Assembly (NCBI GenBank): GCA_027943335.1
Contig: BSBK01003249.1
Location: 481,577-545,576, forward strand
Reading direction: 5' to 3'
Length of the DNA stretch: 64,000 nucleotides
Source of the DNA: Chamaecyparis obtusa
Lineage: Eukaryota; Streptophyta; Pinopsida; Cupressales; Cupressaceae
Part shown: piece after piece, positions 11,487 through 22,974 of the stretch
How positions within the stretch are numbered: position 1 is the first letter of the stretch
How the letters are laid out: the number at the start of each line of letters is the position of its first letter
Notes under the pieces: generated by a model
The model's input: only the letters and a program-made list of their open reading frames with translations
Told to the model about the DNA's origin: nothing
Database searches by the model: none
Translations under genes and position numbers: made by a program

Positions 11487-12790
11487 CTACTCTATGACAT
11501 GAGAAGAATTACCCTTGAGGTGATAAGGTTTCTTCTTAAAGCCTAGGCCAACAGTATTCTTATTTTCTCTACCAGTATGTGGGAGAGGTGCCACGAGACC
11601 TTTTCCTCTGACTCCTAGAGGTCCTTTACGTGAATATCCCATCTCAACTATCAACTTATTTCCTGGGCCATATGACTTAGAAGGATCTTTAGATATTGTA
11701 GAATCACAAGTTTGGACAACAGAGGATTCAGGTTCATCTTTGTATAGCCATGATAGCAAAGCTTCATCCTCTTCAAAATCTTTCTTGGATACTTGTTCTG
11801 CTACAAAAAAAATTTTATATGCCTCAAGAGGTTCTTTAGATTCTAGTTTGGATTGTTTCAAAGATTGTCCATAAGACTTAGGTGAGATAGGGAGAGATGT
11901 CAAAGATAAGATTGGCTCCATAGTATATTCTCCCATACTATTTTCTTTGATATTAACCTCTTTTGCAAGATCTTCCATTTTAGATGTGGATGCTTCTTTA
12001 GTTGATTCAATGGAAGATTCTCTGTTATTAGGCACAAGCTTATCTACACTTTCCTTCAATGTATTACAAGTTGTATTCAGATTTGCGGGGATAGTAACCT
12101 CTACTCCTTCATAAGGAAATTTCAAACATTGATGGTATGTAGAAGGAATAGCTTGCATTTCATGTATCCATGGTCTCCCTAGAAGAATGTTGTAAGCCAA
12201 AGGAAGATCAAGCACTTGACAAATGGTATCTTTGATAACTAGACCTGCTCTGATAGGTAAGACAATGGTGCCTTTAGAAGATCTTTATTGTTCATCATAG
12301 GCTTTGATAGTTATTTTCTTTCTAGGATCAATAGCCAATTCTAAAAATCCCAATTATGTGATCAAGCTATAAGAATAAATGTTTAGGCCAGTACCCCCAT
12401 CTATCAACACATGTTTGACTCTACAGTTCTGGATCAAGACCTCTATATGCAAGGGCTGGTTATGTGGGTGACTCAAGGAGTTTTCATATTCCTCTGAAAA
12501 GGAGATATATTATGGAGATGTAAGATGTCCAACCATAGTCTGGAACTTGTCTAAATCAAGGTCATCAGGAACATTAGAACTGAGCAAAGCTTTGTCTAGT
12601 ATGGCTCTGTGAGCTGGGGATATTCAAAGCAACTCAAACATAGAGATTTTGGCATTAGTGTGCTGGAGTTGTTGGACAATGCTATAAGATGTAGACCTTG
12701 TATCCTTTGGATTGGAAGATTTGGAAGCAAACTTCTATTTGGAAGCAGATGAAAGATTGAAGGGTATCTTAGGGACATTAGATGAATTTG
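11487..12790 (-). pseudogene. E1 aspartic protease region, broken
   Basis: Retropepsin-like domain in the same frame as gag. The active site reads HVLIDGGTGLN (Asp codon about 12,399-12,401), with DGG in place of the usual D-S/T-G, as in E2's IDNGTGLN. The flap/C-terminal part reads PLAYNILLGRPWIHEMQAIP at about 12,210-12,150. Stops interrupt it near 12,290, 12,345 and 12,510. Downstream (12,000-11,500) is a Ser/Glu-rich tail ending in a G-patch-like stretch (PGNKLIVEMGYSRKGPLG). It would cleave Gag-Pol in the particle. Confidence 0.85.
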
Positions 12791-12824
12791 GGAGTTATCC
12801 TTTCAGATGTGCCTGAGCTTGTGA

Positions 12825-14624
12825 TCAAGTAACTACATTAGTTGAGGAATGATCTCTTTCTCTTTGTACAATTGTGATGACATTACAACTTTCTGAGAGA
12901 CATGGTTCAACCATATTGATGACAGCATTATTTCCAGGGTATGCATAGTTGACTTTTGCGCCCATATTAGGTTGAGAAGTTGAAACTTCTTGACCATGTT
13001 TCAAAAATGGTTCTGTGAATGTTGTATGATCATTATTGCTCTTAGGATTGTCAACTATGATGTCTCCACTATCAATCAGATCTTGAATGGTGTGTTTCAA
13101 TCGTAAGCAGTTATTAGTTTTGTGACCTTTACCTCGATGGAAATCATAGAATTCATTTTCTCTCCACCATTTTGGCTTAGGCTCAGAATCAGGTGGTTGG
13201 ATCACTAGCAAAGAGATGATTTTATTAGCCAATAGGGTTTTCATAGCTGATTCTAAAGATTCTCCAAGAGGAGTGAACTTTCGCTGTTTATCCCAAGATT
13301 TGTATTCTGGCTTCTTTTGAAATGGTTCGAATGACTTTTGTTCTGAAGCTTTTATGGCTTGGGAACCAAGAGTCAGATTATAGGCTAGTGCCTTTGATGG
13401 GGCATGGATAGTATCAACAACACCATCTGTGATGATGCCTTTGTTCTTGTTCCAATTTTTGTTCTTGTCTTTAGAACTGGATCCTGATTCGTACTTGTCT
13501 TTTTGAAGTGTGATTTCTCCTTTTTTCCCAAGCACTTTTTTTATTTTGATAGCATTATCCACCATCTTATCAAAAGATGTATGATCTTGCATTTGTAGAG
13601 GATAATTTATTTCTGGAACAAGGTTATTGATGAAGATTTCTAGTTTTTCTATTTCTGGAATAGGTCTGGCATATAGAGAGAACTTCTTCCTCCATCTCTT
13701 GAGAAATGTTAGGAATGGTTCTCCTGGATATTGCTTGAGATTACAGATATCAATCATGGTGATTGGATGTTGAATATTGTAGGAGTATTGTTGATAAAAC
13801 AATTTGATCAATTCCTCAAAATTTTTGATAGTGGAAGGTAATCGAGAGAACCATTGAATGGCCACTCCTCCTAGAGATCGAGGGAAGAGATGCATCAGAT
13901 AGGTTGGTTCGTGCATGAATTCCATTGATTGGGTACAAAATTCTCTAACATGGTCTTGAGGGTCAGAGTGTCCATCATACTTATCATAATTGGGCATCTC
14001 CACTTATTTCGAAAATGGTGGCATATACAAGTCTTTATCAAAAGGAAAAGGGCATAGAGCTTCCATGGAGAACTCCTTGGGTTCCTTTCCCTTCTCAAGG
14101 TTGTTAAGTTTGACTTGCATGGCATGCATCTATTTCATAATAGCTATGAGTGGAGTTTCTTCCTCATGTGTAATGATATTTTCCACATTAAATTTGGGAG
14201 GAAGTTTAGTGCCTTGATGAGCCAATTGTAAAAAGTATGCTTCTTTGTCTTCTTTCAAGAAATTCTTCATCATTCGTTTGAAGTTATCATCATTCTGATA
14301 TTGAGCAATTTCTTCAGGTGTGGGTTCCTAATCTGCACTATGTTGAGATTGAGCTCCTTGAGAGCCAAAGTTTGTCCCTACTTGAGACATGGTAGGAGTT
14401 TGTGGACTCCCTAGAATAGATTGATGTGAGGTTTGTTGGGTACCTCTGTGAGTTGATGGAGGAGGAATGTAACCAATTTTTAATCAAAAGTTGCCAAGAC
14501 CGTCGTCCTCGTAAAGACCAGGATTGATGAGTTGCTCAAGAGTTGGACCCCTGGTAGTGGTTATAGGTAAGGTTTGGGATGCTTCTCTAGATTTCTTGTG
14601 TGAGGAAGCTCTAGTTTCCACCAT
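12825..14624 (-). pseudogene. gag: E1 gag, broken
   Basis: Gag of the gypsy element. I choose the ATG at 14,624 (MVETRASSHKKSREAS), which is in the same frame as the long open part from 14,003. Stops near 14,478, 14,330, 14,133 and 14,005 interrupt it. The capsid-like retrotrans_gag core follows: MPNYDKYDGHSDPQDHVREF, then WFSRLPSTIKNFEELIKLF and EPFLTFLKRWRKKF. A non-canonical Zn motif reads YDFHRGKGHKTNNCLRLKH near 13,140. Lys/Asn-rich segments lie between core and Zn motif. E2 and E3 share the same HK-x-C-x-LKH plus IQDLI signature, so all three are relatives. Confidence 0.9.
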
Positions 14625-15077
14625 TAATTTTGAGTGAAACAAAAGAATAAGATCCAAATAACCTAAGAATAAATTGAATCAAGATGATCAGATGATGCAA
14701 CCTTGTCAAGGTTTGATTAATTTGAAGATTTGATTAGACATGGGTGAAGGATATTGTACCCTAGATGTATGGGTAGATTTCCCAAAAGATAGCGAACACA
14801 ATTTCACAACACTTAGTCTATTTTTGAAGATTTGATAGAAGATTGATAGTTATGACAAGGTTTTGACACAAGATAAAAAGGACTCAAATCGATTAAATAG
14901 AAGGCTGAATCGGATTCAAAAGGCCACTTTGGGATAATGACTCAATAGCTACTGCTCTGTTCTTGACACAGTGATTTGTTTGACAGATTCTGGAAATAGG
15001 CTGAAAAAGCTAAGTATCTGGCAATTCTGACAATTTTCTGACAACTTTCAAAAATTTCCCAAACGACACTCTGTAGA

Positions 15078-15203
15078 CTTGTACGACAGTGGATATGCTA
15101 TGAAACAATAGTTGAAAAGCTCATACAACAGTGGGTATGCTATGAAATGATAGTTGAAAAGCTCGTACGACAGTGGGTATGCTATGAAATGACATTTGAC
15201 AAA
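15078..15203. repeat. Three tandem 42-bp repeats in the E1 leader
   Basis: Three consecutive units starting at 15,078, 15,120 and 15,162. Each has the core 'tacgacagtgggtatgctat' followed by a 'gaaatgatagttgaaaag'-like tail, with a few mismatches. A fourth, broken unit follows at about 15,207. Confidence 0.9.
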
Positions 15204-16867
15204 AACTCGTATGACTTTCTGACCTCCTAAGATGACTTTTGACGCCAGAAAGGAATTTCACTTCAAATTTTACAAATTTAGGGTTTTTAGTTTTAGATCG
15301 GTTGCAAATTATACTATCTAGATTCAAGTATTGTAACAGATTTTTTCATTTTCAGTAACTAGATAGATAAATAAGCACGCAAAATAGCAAGCAAGTGATT
15401 TCAAGCATGTCTGAAAACAATGAACAAGGGCAAAAGCAACCTTGCGCATGGACAATCAAGTGATTTTATTCATTCTAATCCTCAGAAGTTCTAATTGTGT
15501 ATGTTCCAAAATGTTTTGCAATGATGCACATATACCCTAGAAAAATGAAAATTTGGCCTCTCTAGGGTTTTTAGTAATGGTTTGACTCTGCAACTTTTAT
15601 GATCCAAAGGGGTGAACTCCAATCCCAGCGCACCAGGGTTTTGACACAGTCTGAGAATTTAATCAATCAAGAGCTACTAGGGAGATCTGACAACCCAACA
15701 ATGAACCACACCTGTGAAGATTTCTTCCACAAGGACATTTATATAGCGGCTGTCACTACCATGGTGAAAATGGCTATTACCGCTTGAGGTTCTGTCAATG
15801 CAGTTTGCCCTGTGAAGGGAGTGTCCGCTACGGTTAACCCTCTCTAAAGGTGACTCACAATAGTATACCACAAGGGGACTTGGCTCCAAATCCAAGGGTT
15901 TGACACCTTTTCCCTTTTAACCCAGACAAAGCAGGCAGATAAATCCGACACACTAAGATGAAGATTATCTCACCAAGGTCTATGATATCAACCCCACGTG
16001 ATCTATCAACCTCTCCAAAGAGAGAATGTATCAATCAATAAGGGAAGATGCACAGACCAAGTAGAATGTGAGACACACTAAGTATCCTCCCTACCTATAA
16101 GGATTTTTTTCGTCAAGAAGGATTTCACTAGGAATCCAATCTCTCAAGAACCACAAATAGTGTTCATAGGGCCTAATTACTATGTTTTCACAGATATATC
16201 AGAAAGCAAATCTATCCAAAAGCATTCAAAAGCACAAAAAGGTGGTACACTTAATGCTCCAAATAAACATGAGGTGAGTCCACAAAGTGGTGCATTTAAC
16301 TCCTCATACAAATTTAAAAGCAAGTCCACACCCTAGAATACTAATGAGATCTGAAAAGCACAAAATGGGAAAGAACTAGTGGAACAATTAACGCTCTTTC
16401 TAAGTAGACCCCTCCCCTGAATATGGCACTGACCTTGCAACCACAAGGTGAAATGAGGGGTGAGTAAGAATAAGCAAGTCCAATATCCCAATTTCTCTAA
16501 TAAGATCAATCAAAAATATCCTAAGACTGCTTATCAATACTTAAGGTGTTACAACCTAGTATTCAATTATGCAAATTTGAAGAAATGCATGCAAAGAAAA
16601 CACTCAAGCCAAACACATGAGAGATTCATTTTAGGATCCAAATTGAAATGTTATCAGATTAAGGAGAATACCTGGAATCCTCGCAACACACTTAGTAGAT
16701 GTTTACCTACTTTTAGCAATTCTTGCACTTTTTTTCAATCAAAACCAGCAAGAGTCAATCAAAAACAGAGAATTTCAATTGTTAAGATTAGCCATTAGTC
16801 AAAATCTGAAAACCAAATATGACAAACTGCCCTAAAAAATGAAATGATAGTTGAAATTTGATGCCGA

Positions 16868-17060
16868 AACTTGTACGACAGTGGGTATGTTCCCAGATGA
16901 CAATCTAGAAACTCGTACGACACTGGGTGTTCTATGAAATGACAGTTGAACTTTCAAATGATAGTGTATGTAGTACAGCATGATCCTCGATTTGATAGAC
17001 TATCGTACAATAGTGGGTACAGTGTGAAATTACTTTTGTCAAAAACTTGTACGAAGATTG
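16868..17060. repeat. Second cluster of the 42-bp repeat near the E1 PBS
   Basis: Two clear units at 16,870 and 16,912, again 42 bp apart. Degenerate units then follow to about 17,060 (…cgtacaatagtgggtac…, …cttgtacgaag…). Same motif and orientation as the cluster at 15,078. Confidence 0.8.
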
Positions 17061-17150
17061 TACAGACAAAAATTAAAAATCATAGTTTTGCATAGAAACT
17101 GAGGAGAAAAAGATAGAAATTGATAGAAATTGAATTGGAAACCCATTTCA

Positions 17151-17170
17151 GGGCCCCACGGTGGGTGCCA
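17151..17170 (-). other. E1 primer binding site
   Basis: The minus strand reads TGGCACCCACCGTGGGGCCC, four bases inside the LTR end. It closely resembles the TGGCGCCCACCGTGGGG-type PBS of Tat-like gypsy elements. Confidence 0.88.
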
Positions 17171-17174
17171 GAAA

Positions 17175-17226
17175 TGTGTGTGTGAATTTTGTACCTAATC
17201 TGTAGACACAACACTTCAGTAAAACA
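17175..17226 (-). repeat. E1 5' LTR, 52-bp stub
   Basis: It matches 3755-3806 with two mismatches in 52 bp and lies beside the PBS, so it is the U5 end of E1's 5' LTR. At 17,227 the sequence changes to the inverted 3' region of a related copy; the remaining ~1.1 kb of the LTR is missing. Confidence 0.9.
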
Positions 17227-20200
17227 TGAAAAAATGAACATCTTGGTGAAAACCTAGCAATAGGCTCCTTGATGTATCACAAAAAAATTTAAAAATATCA
17301 AAAGTACAAAAAAATTGAAAAAATGAAAAATACAAAAAAAAAGTGCCTTGGTGAAAACTTGGAAATAGGTGCCTTGGTAGAAAAAATAGAATCTCTGCCA
17401 AGATGGTGAAAATCTGGTGAATGAGTGCCACTTGTTTAAAACACTCCATCTATCAGCACAATCTTGGTCTTTCCAGCTTTCAGTCTTACTTTAGTTTGTA
17501 CATACCTCCCAGTTTGTTTCTACATTCCTATTTTCAATAAGTCGATATGTACACCAATCAGCTCAAGCATCTATCTCCTATCAATGTTCAAACTTGGGGC
17601 AATCAAAGTCATATCCTACAATCCTAAGTATCTCAGATGAGTCATATCCAGTCAGGGTCCTTTGAAGCTACATCTGATTCATTTAATCTGTCTGCTCTCC
17701 AGAAAGGATTTTGCATCTACAACAATGCAATCAAACATCAACACAAACTAAAAACAATCTATGCTTCTTCATACTTTTATCTCCTTGCTTCTTCATGCTT
17801 TTATATCCTTGTATGCTTACTGATTCGTATTGAGATTTTTGCATATTATGTCCTTTTGAGCTCTTCAATGATGTCCTTTACAGGATTTAGAGAGTGATGA
17901 CTGGGGGCATAATCTTTTCTTTGTTTTCTGCTTTGAGTGAAAATCTAACAACTTTGGAAATTCTGGATTGAAATGGTGTTCGTCTGTAAGAGCGTCTATC
18001 TTGTATTGGATGGCCATGTGTACCTTGACCATTGATACTCAAAAAATTCAAGGAAGTCTGATCTAACTATTGTCTTTTTGAGTGAATTCTTCCTCCTACT
18101 GTGAAACACGATCTTACCTAAGGATGTGAATGATAAAGGGTCATTACAGGTAATTCACACTAGATTTATAATGATCTCTTGACTGCTTGATGTGTTTGTA
18201 CCGCAAGGCATATTCAGTTCATCACAACATTTATGTTTTGATGCTTATACAAATTGCTATATTAAAATGGATATGATATTCAGGTCATCCTGGCATTTAT
18301 GCCTTGGTGCTTATATCTAATCCGACATTCCGAAAACAAAATCAATATTCATATATCCATGGTTGTCTAACCAGTGGATGTTGTATTGATTCTTGTGCAT
18401 ACAAATCAATATTCATATGTTTATAGTTTCTGAACTAGTGGGCATTGTATTGATTTCTCCAATTACCAAAAAAGTTCAATGATGAAGACAAATTGACACA
18501 TGATCAGTGACTAGGTCATAGGTCTTAGGTTACATTTCATTTTGCATGTCATTTTTCACTTTGCATGATCTCACAAATTACTTGAACACTTCAACGATTC
18601 TTCAAAAACAAAAATGCTAAACATGACACAAGGACTTAGCATTTTATGAAGGTCCCTCCAATGAAATAGCAAGTAGAACCCATTTTTGGGATCAAAATCA
18701 AAATCTGAGATCATTTATATTATTAACTACTTGCATAATCGACCTTTAGTCATCACAGAAATCCAGAATTCCACTTAACTGATTATCTTACCTCAAACTA
18801 ACAAAATTTCAACTTGGTCACCCATGGTCAACTCATGGTCAAACTTGGTCTCCAAGACCTCCAAATGATGCAGAACACATTCTTGGACATGTATAACCAC
18901 TTCTCAAATAAATTAACATGCTTCTAAACCATTTAACGCTGACTTTTCTTGTCAAATTTTGATTTTCATCCCGAAGGGGGCATGGTATTGCACATCATTC
19001 AAGTTTGTAAATCTAATTCTATCAATCAAATATTTCCTCAGTAATCAAGACAACAACCACATCTAGTTGTTGATTCATCTAAAGACCTCGTCGCTTGGGG
19101 CACATCGCTTGGGGCATATCAGATTTGTCGAGATCCATATCAATCTGGTATCCTAATCTATCTTGTAAATTGTATCAACTTTTCATAACCATCTGTTCAT
19201 TAGCGTCATTTCCTTGGTTCTTCATAACTGAAGGGTTCAAATGTGATACCAATATTGATTCCTTTAGATATTCAGGTTTGGAATCAGGTCACTCACTTCT
19301 TCGTAATCATAAGGTTCAGAATTAGGTGTTTTGATACTTTTTCATAATCACTGGTTCATTATTGCTATAGTTAACATTATCTTTGGTCAATCAGGACCTA
19401 AACCTAACATCTTCAAATCTTTCAATCGGTTTCTCTCTCAGAATTGGTTAATCTTTCAAATCAATTCCATACATCAAACACAAACTAATCTTTGAACCAC
19501 TACGCTTCGCACAGTAATTCAAAGAGGGGCAAAATGTAATACCCCAAAAATGGGCTATAGGTTCATTAACCTCCCACATCATCAAATCAAATGAAATCGA
19601 CATCAAAGTCCTAACCTAAGGCACATCTACACATCAGTTTATCAAAAACCTAATTGATTATCTTAATTCTACATTGGGAATATTCCTTCAATATTCCTAA
19701 TTTATCATAATTATCTTTAATTGAATATTATTTGGCGATAAATGTTATTATTTATCCTAAATTTTGATTAATTGAATATTCTAAATATTTAATTAATTAG
19801 CATAATTTTGCCACTTAATTATTTAATTAGATTTAATTACATTTATTTCTAATTAATATTGTTTTTATTTTGACAATAAATCAAAATTCCTACAAACAAT
19901 CAATTGAATATTTATTTAATTGATTTAAAATCAAAGTTGTCAAATTTAATGATTTAATTGGAATATAGTTTGGTTTAATAATTGATTAACCCATGCATCA
20001 GTTATTTTAAATTTAAAATCAGTTAAGTTGAAAATAAATCACTTTATTTTTAATTAAATCATGCACAATCAGAAAAGCAGGCAACTAGAAATTAACAACC
20101 AATTTTAAATTTAAACTCAACATCTAATGATGAGTTGAAATTTGATCTAAACTCTATTTTGAGTTAAACACTGCTTTTGCATGATTTTTTTGAGTTAATT

Positions 20201-20786
20201 ATCTATGATTTCTTGTTAAACTCAAAAATCAACCTAAGTTTATCAAGACTGATTTATGGATTTTCTCAATGCATCCTCAAGCACTGGATTTCTATAAAAA
20301 CAAGGCTCAGCTCTTCACAATTCATCTCATATCTCTCAAATTTGCACAATTACTCTGGTGAATTTACAACTGAAGCACAAAGCTTTTGCGATAGACAATT
20401 TTGTGAGATCATTTCATAGTTTTTCATAGCTTTTGTATACTTTTGCATTCATCTTCATAGCATTGTTAGATTAATTGCATATCATTTCAATTCATTCTAG
20501 ATTAGTTTCATATCAAGTTTTTCATCTAATTACATACAAAATCCAAAAAAATAGATTAATCTGCATTCATACAATTTTTCTTTCTTTTGCATTCAAATCC
20601 TTTGTTTAGGTGTTGCATTGTCACTGATCTCGATTTCAATCTAAGAACATCATACTCGTACCTACTAGAAGGTAGTAAATCGCCTGGTTAGCTTAGTTTC
20701 ATTTATTTGCAGATTTCAATTTTGCTAACCTCTAATGTTTTACTAAAGTGTTGTGTCCATAGCTAGGTGCAATTTTCACACACACA
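17227..20786 (+). mobile_element. P1: oppositely oriented 3' end of an E1-family element
   Basis: Reverse-complement relative of 3755-7194. In plus orientation it holds the 3' region starting at TGAAAAAATGAAC (17,227-19,520), the polypurine tract AAAGAGGGGCAAAA (19,521-19,534) and an LTR (19,535-20,786). No gag or pol precedes it: its upstream end is fused directly to E1's LTR stub. By eye it differs from the left copy far more than the 52-bp stub does, so it probably derives from another element. No coding frame is recognised. Confidence 0.88.
19535..20786 (+). repeat. P1 LTR (inverted relative to the E1 3' LTR)
   Basis: A 1252-bp LTR starting TGTAATACCCC after a polypurine tract and ending in five CA repeats. 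A TATAAAAA box lies at 20,293-20,300. The sequence after it is not a PBS and not a continuation of the E1 LTR. Confidence 0.88.
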
Positions 20787-20788
20787 AA

Positions 20789-21285
20789 TATATATGCATA
20801 AATATTTACACATTTACATATAACCATATAAATCTCCATAAATAATCCTCAATGAGTGAGGACCTAAAACCTAAGAAAAAGATGGAAGTATACTTGCATA
20901 TAAAGCCAGAGAATTTAGTCACAACTCTAAGAAAAAAAAGCCTACTTGTTTTCTCATTAAGAAAAGATAAAGAGATCCAAACATCCCCGAATATAACATT
21001 ATTAAAACCTAAGAATATACTTAATTGAGAAAATATTAACACATGAACCTATGAAAGGCTAGATTTGAGTATGAATTTTATGAAAGGAAATGGAGGTGAG
21101 TCACAGCTGAATGAAATCAATATAGATATAGGAATATATGTGTATATATATGCTTAAAAAATTACATATATCCATGAAAATATCCATTAAAAACCTCAAT
21201 GGGTGAAAGCAAGAAAACCCTAGTTAAAGATGGAAGTATACTTGTATTTATAGCCAAAGAATTATGTCACCGTTCGAAGATTTAA
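20789..21285. repeat. Diverged direct duplication, about 350 bp apart
   Basis: About 20,789-20,945 and 21,139-21,285 share an ordered series of words (…ccataaatctcca…cctcaatg…tgaaagcaag/ctaaaacctaag…aaagatggaagtatacttg…gccaaagaattatgtcac). No coding content is seen. They could be parts of an unidentified element's LTR or subrepeats; the source is unknown. Confidence 0.65.
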
Positions 21286-21639
21286 AAATACTACTATTTA
21301 ATATTGATAAATGTCCAACAACTAAAGTTTGTAACTAGGATACCTTCTTTGAAAGTCGGCTAAGAACACTGGGTCAAAATAAACTTTCTAGATGCATAGT
21401 TTGTTAAGATCTATGTAATACCTATACTAATAATATTAGTCTTTCTGTGAAAAAACCATATTCTATGAACTATTAATGGGTCCAACAAAGTTTGATATAA
21501 ATCCTACTACTTGAACAAAATTTTGACAAAAAGATTCTGAGAGTGTTGTTGCTTGATTTGTTCTATGATTCCTTCTGAATCTCATGGTAGCTCCAGCTCT
21601 CACCTTCTTTATTTATGACGATGATAGTCTATGCACTCT

Positions 21640-22278
21640 ATGCCTCAAGTTTGGCATGGTGGGAGCATTTCTTAACATTTGGGGGGGTGATGTGTAAATT
21701 CTTCTTTATCATTGCATCCCAAGAATTTTGGATGGCAAAGCCCTCTGCTCTCCAAAATTCCAGCTTCCATTTGGTCTCTACTTCCTCCTTTAAAATTTTT
21801 TGAAGAGGAAGTTCAGGTTCCTTGCCATAACTAGCCAGTGCTCATCAAATTTGTCTTCATCCTTGAAGGACAACATCGGGATCCTTTTAGACTTCAGAAT
21901 TCCACTTAAGTTTACAATGTTTATGCTCATAGTTATCTCTGGGTAAGAGATCATTAGATGTTGGTCTATGTTATAGACCATTCACTCCAATCCTCCAAGA
22001 AGCCTCTCCTTAAAGAGAAACCTAGCTACTTCAATGACTTCCTCCTACCTTTTCCCTGTGAAAGTGGAGAGGGCAATGAACATCCCAATAATACTGCCAT
22101 TAGTGTGGAAGGTGAAATCATTATCAAAGTAGTTATCACCCAGCCCTTTTTCTAGAGCTCTCCTTACAGATTCAGAGATCAAATTTAGTAATTGGTTCCA
22201 TCTTTTCAGCTTAATAGCACCCCTAAATGCCATTTCCCTATTGTCAAGGAGATCATAGGTATTAAGCTCGGTTTCCAT
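21640..22278 (-). pseudogene. Unrecognised decayed coding stretch
   Basis: A single minus-strand frame runs from the ATG at 22,278 (METELNTYDLLDNREMAFRG) through a TAG at about 22,045 and a TGA near 21,982, then to a further stop at about 21,790. Coding character continues beyond (WKLEFWRAEGFAIQNSWDAM). The composition is protein-like (WNQLLNLISESVRRALEKGL) and stops are sparse, but I recognise no domain. It lies downstream of the L1 element on the same strand and could be a host-gene pseudogene or an uncommon transposon protein. Extent and identity are uncertain. Confidence 0.4.
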
Positions 22279-22974
22279 TCTTCTGCAATCTACTCTTAAT
22301 TTTTATCCACATTCAATTCTCCTTTCTAAAATCCATCAAGAACTTATGAGCTGAGTTGGTTCAGAAATATTGTATAATGGTTTCAAAACCCATCATCATT
22401 TCACCTACTATCTCCTTGCTTGATTACCATATCATGTCATTAATACTACTTAACCCTTAATTTTAGTGCTTATTGGAAAGGGTAGAGAGAAATCCTCCCC
22501 TACATTTGGGTTAGTAAATCATGGAAGTCTAGAGAGTTCTTAAAGGATGAACACTAAATGATATCGCAACTGAAGGACATATTTAATAAGTGTGCCTTGC
22601 TTAAATCATGAAGGGAATCTGTCAAGTTGGCTTGTGGTGATAGGATCATAGTTAATCATGTTTAATCCTACACGTGCTTAGGTATTTAGAGGAAGCCAGT
22701 GAAAATGATAATCGTACTTTGTGATCTATTCGATGGAAGATGCTCTTAAAGGTGAAATACTTAAAGATTGATGATGTTCTTAAAGTAGATCAATACTAAT
22801 GTTAATAAATGTTGTTGAGCTCATCGCAATAGGTCTAAATGGAGGGGTCCTCTATAGTTTTGAGTTTAGTTTAAATAAAAGCATTTACCTAACCCTGATG
22901 ATCCCAGGTAATCTATGAAGTAATTAGCCTCAAAATCTTTAGATAGGGTTCTAAGACTTATGATGTTGATGATT
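22279..22974. other. No gene seen; probable LINE 3' flank
   Basis: About 700 bp with no coding frame, LTR, PBS or poly-A/T tract that I could identify. Being directly downstream of the LINE ORF2 stop, it may include its 3' UTR. Confidence 0.5.

Larger units (their letters stand above)
14625..17150 (-). other. E1 leader between PBS and gag, non-coding
   Basis: About 2.5 kb with no convincing coding frame. It contains two clusters of 42-bp repeats at its two ends (15,078-15,203 and 16,868-17,060) and ordinary AT-rich sequence between. A long leader with internal repeats is common in Tat-lineage elements. Confidence 0.7.
3755..17226 (-). mobile_element. E1: Ty3/gypsy Tat-like retrotransposon, 5' LTR truncated
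   Basis: Minus-strand element with order (its own direction) 5' LTR stub 17,226-17,175, PBS, 2.5-kb leader, gag, PR, RT-RNase H, a second RNase H (aRNH), integrase, 2.4-kb 3' region, PPT and 3' LTR. Integrase after RT marks gypsy; the dual RNase H and long untranslated regions point to the Tat lineage. The 52-bp LTR stub differs from the matching end of the 3' LTR at only two positions, so both belong to one insertion. All coding parts carry stops or frameshifts, so it is non-autonomous now. Confidence 0.9.

Noticed and set aside
15078..15203. CRISPR-like array
   Set aside because: The 42-bp units are directly adjacent with no unique spacers, in a plant retrotransposon leader.
16460..16798. 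112-codon plus-strand frame in the E1 leader
   Set aside because: No recognisable domain; Lys/Asn/Ser-rich as expected from AT-rich non-coding DNA.
17227..20786. The normal 5' LTR of E1
   Set aside because: The orientation is opposite to the 3' LTR, and it contains an internal 3' region and a PPT that an LTR would not contain.
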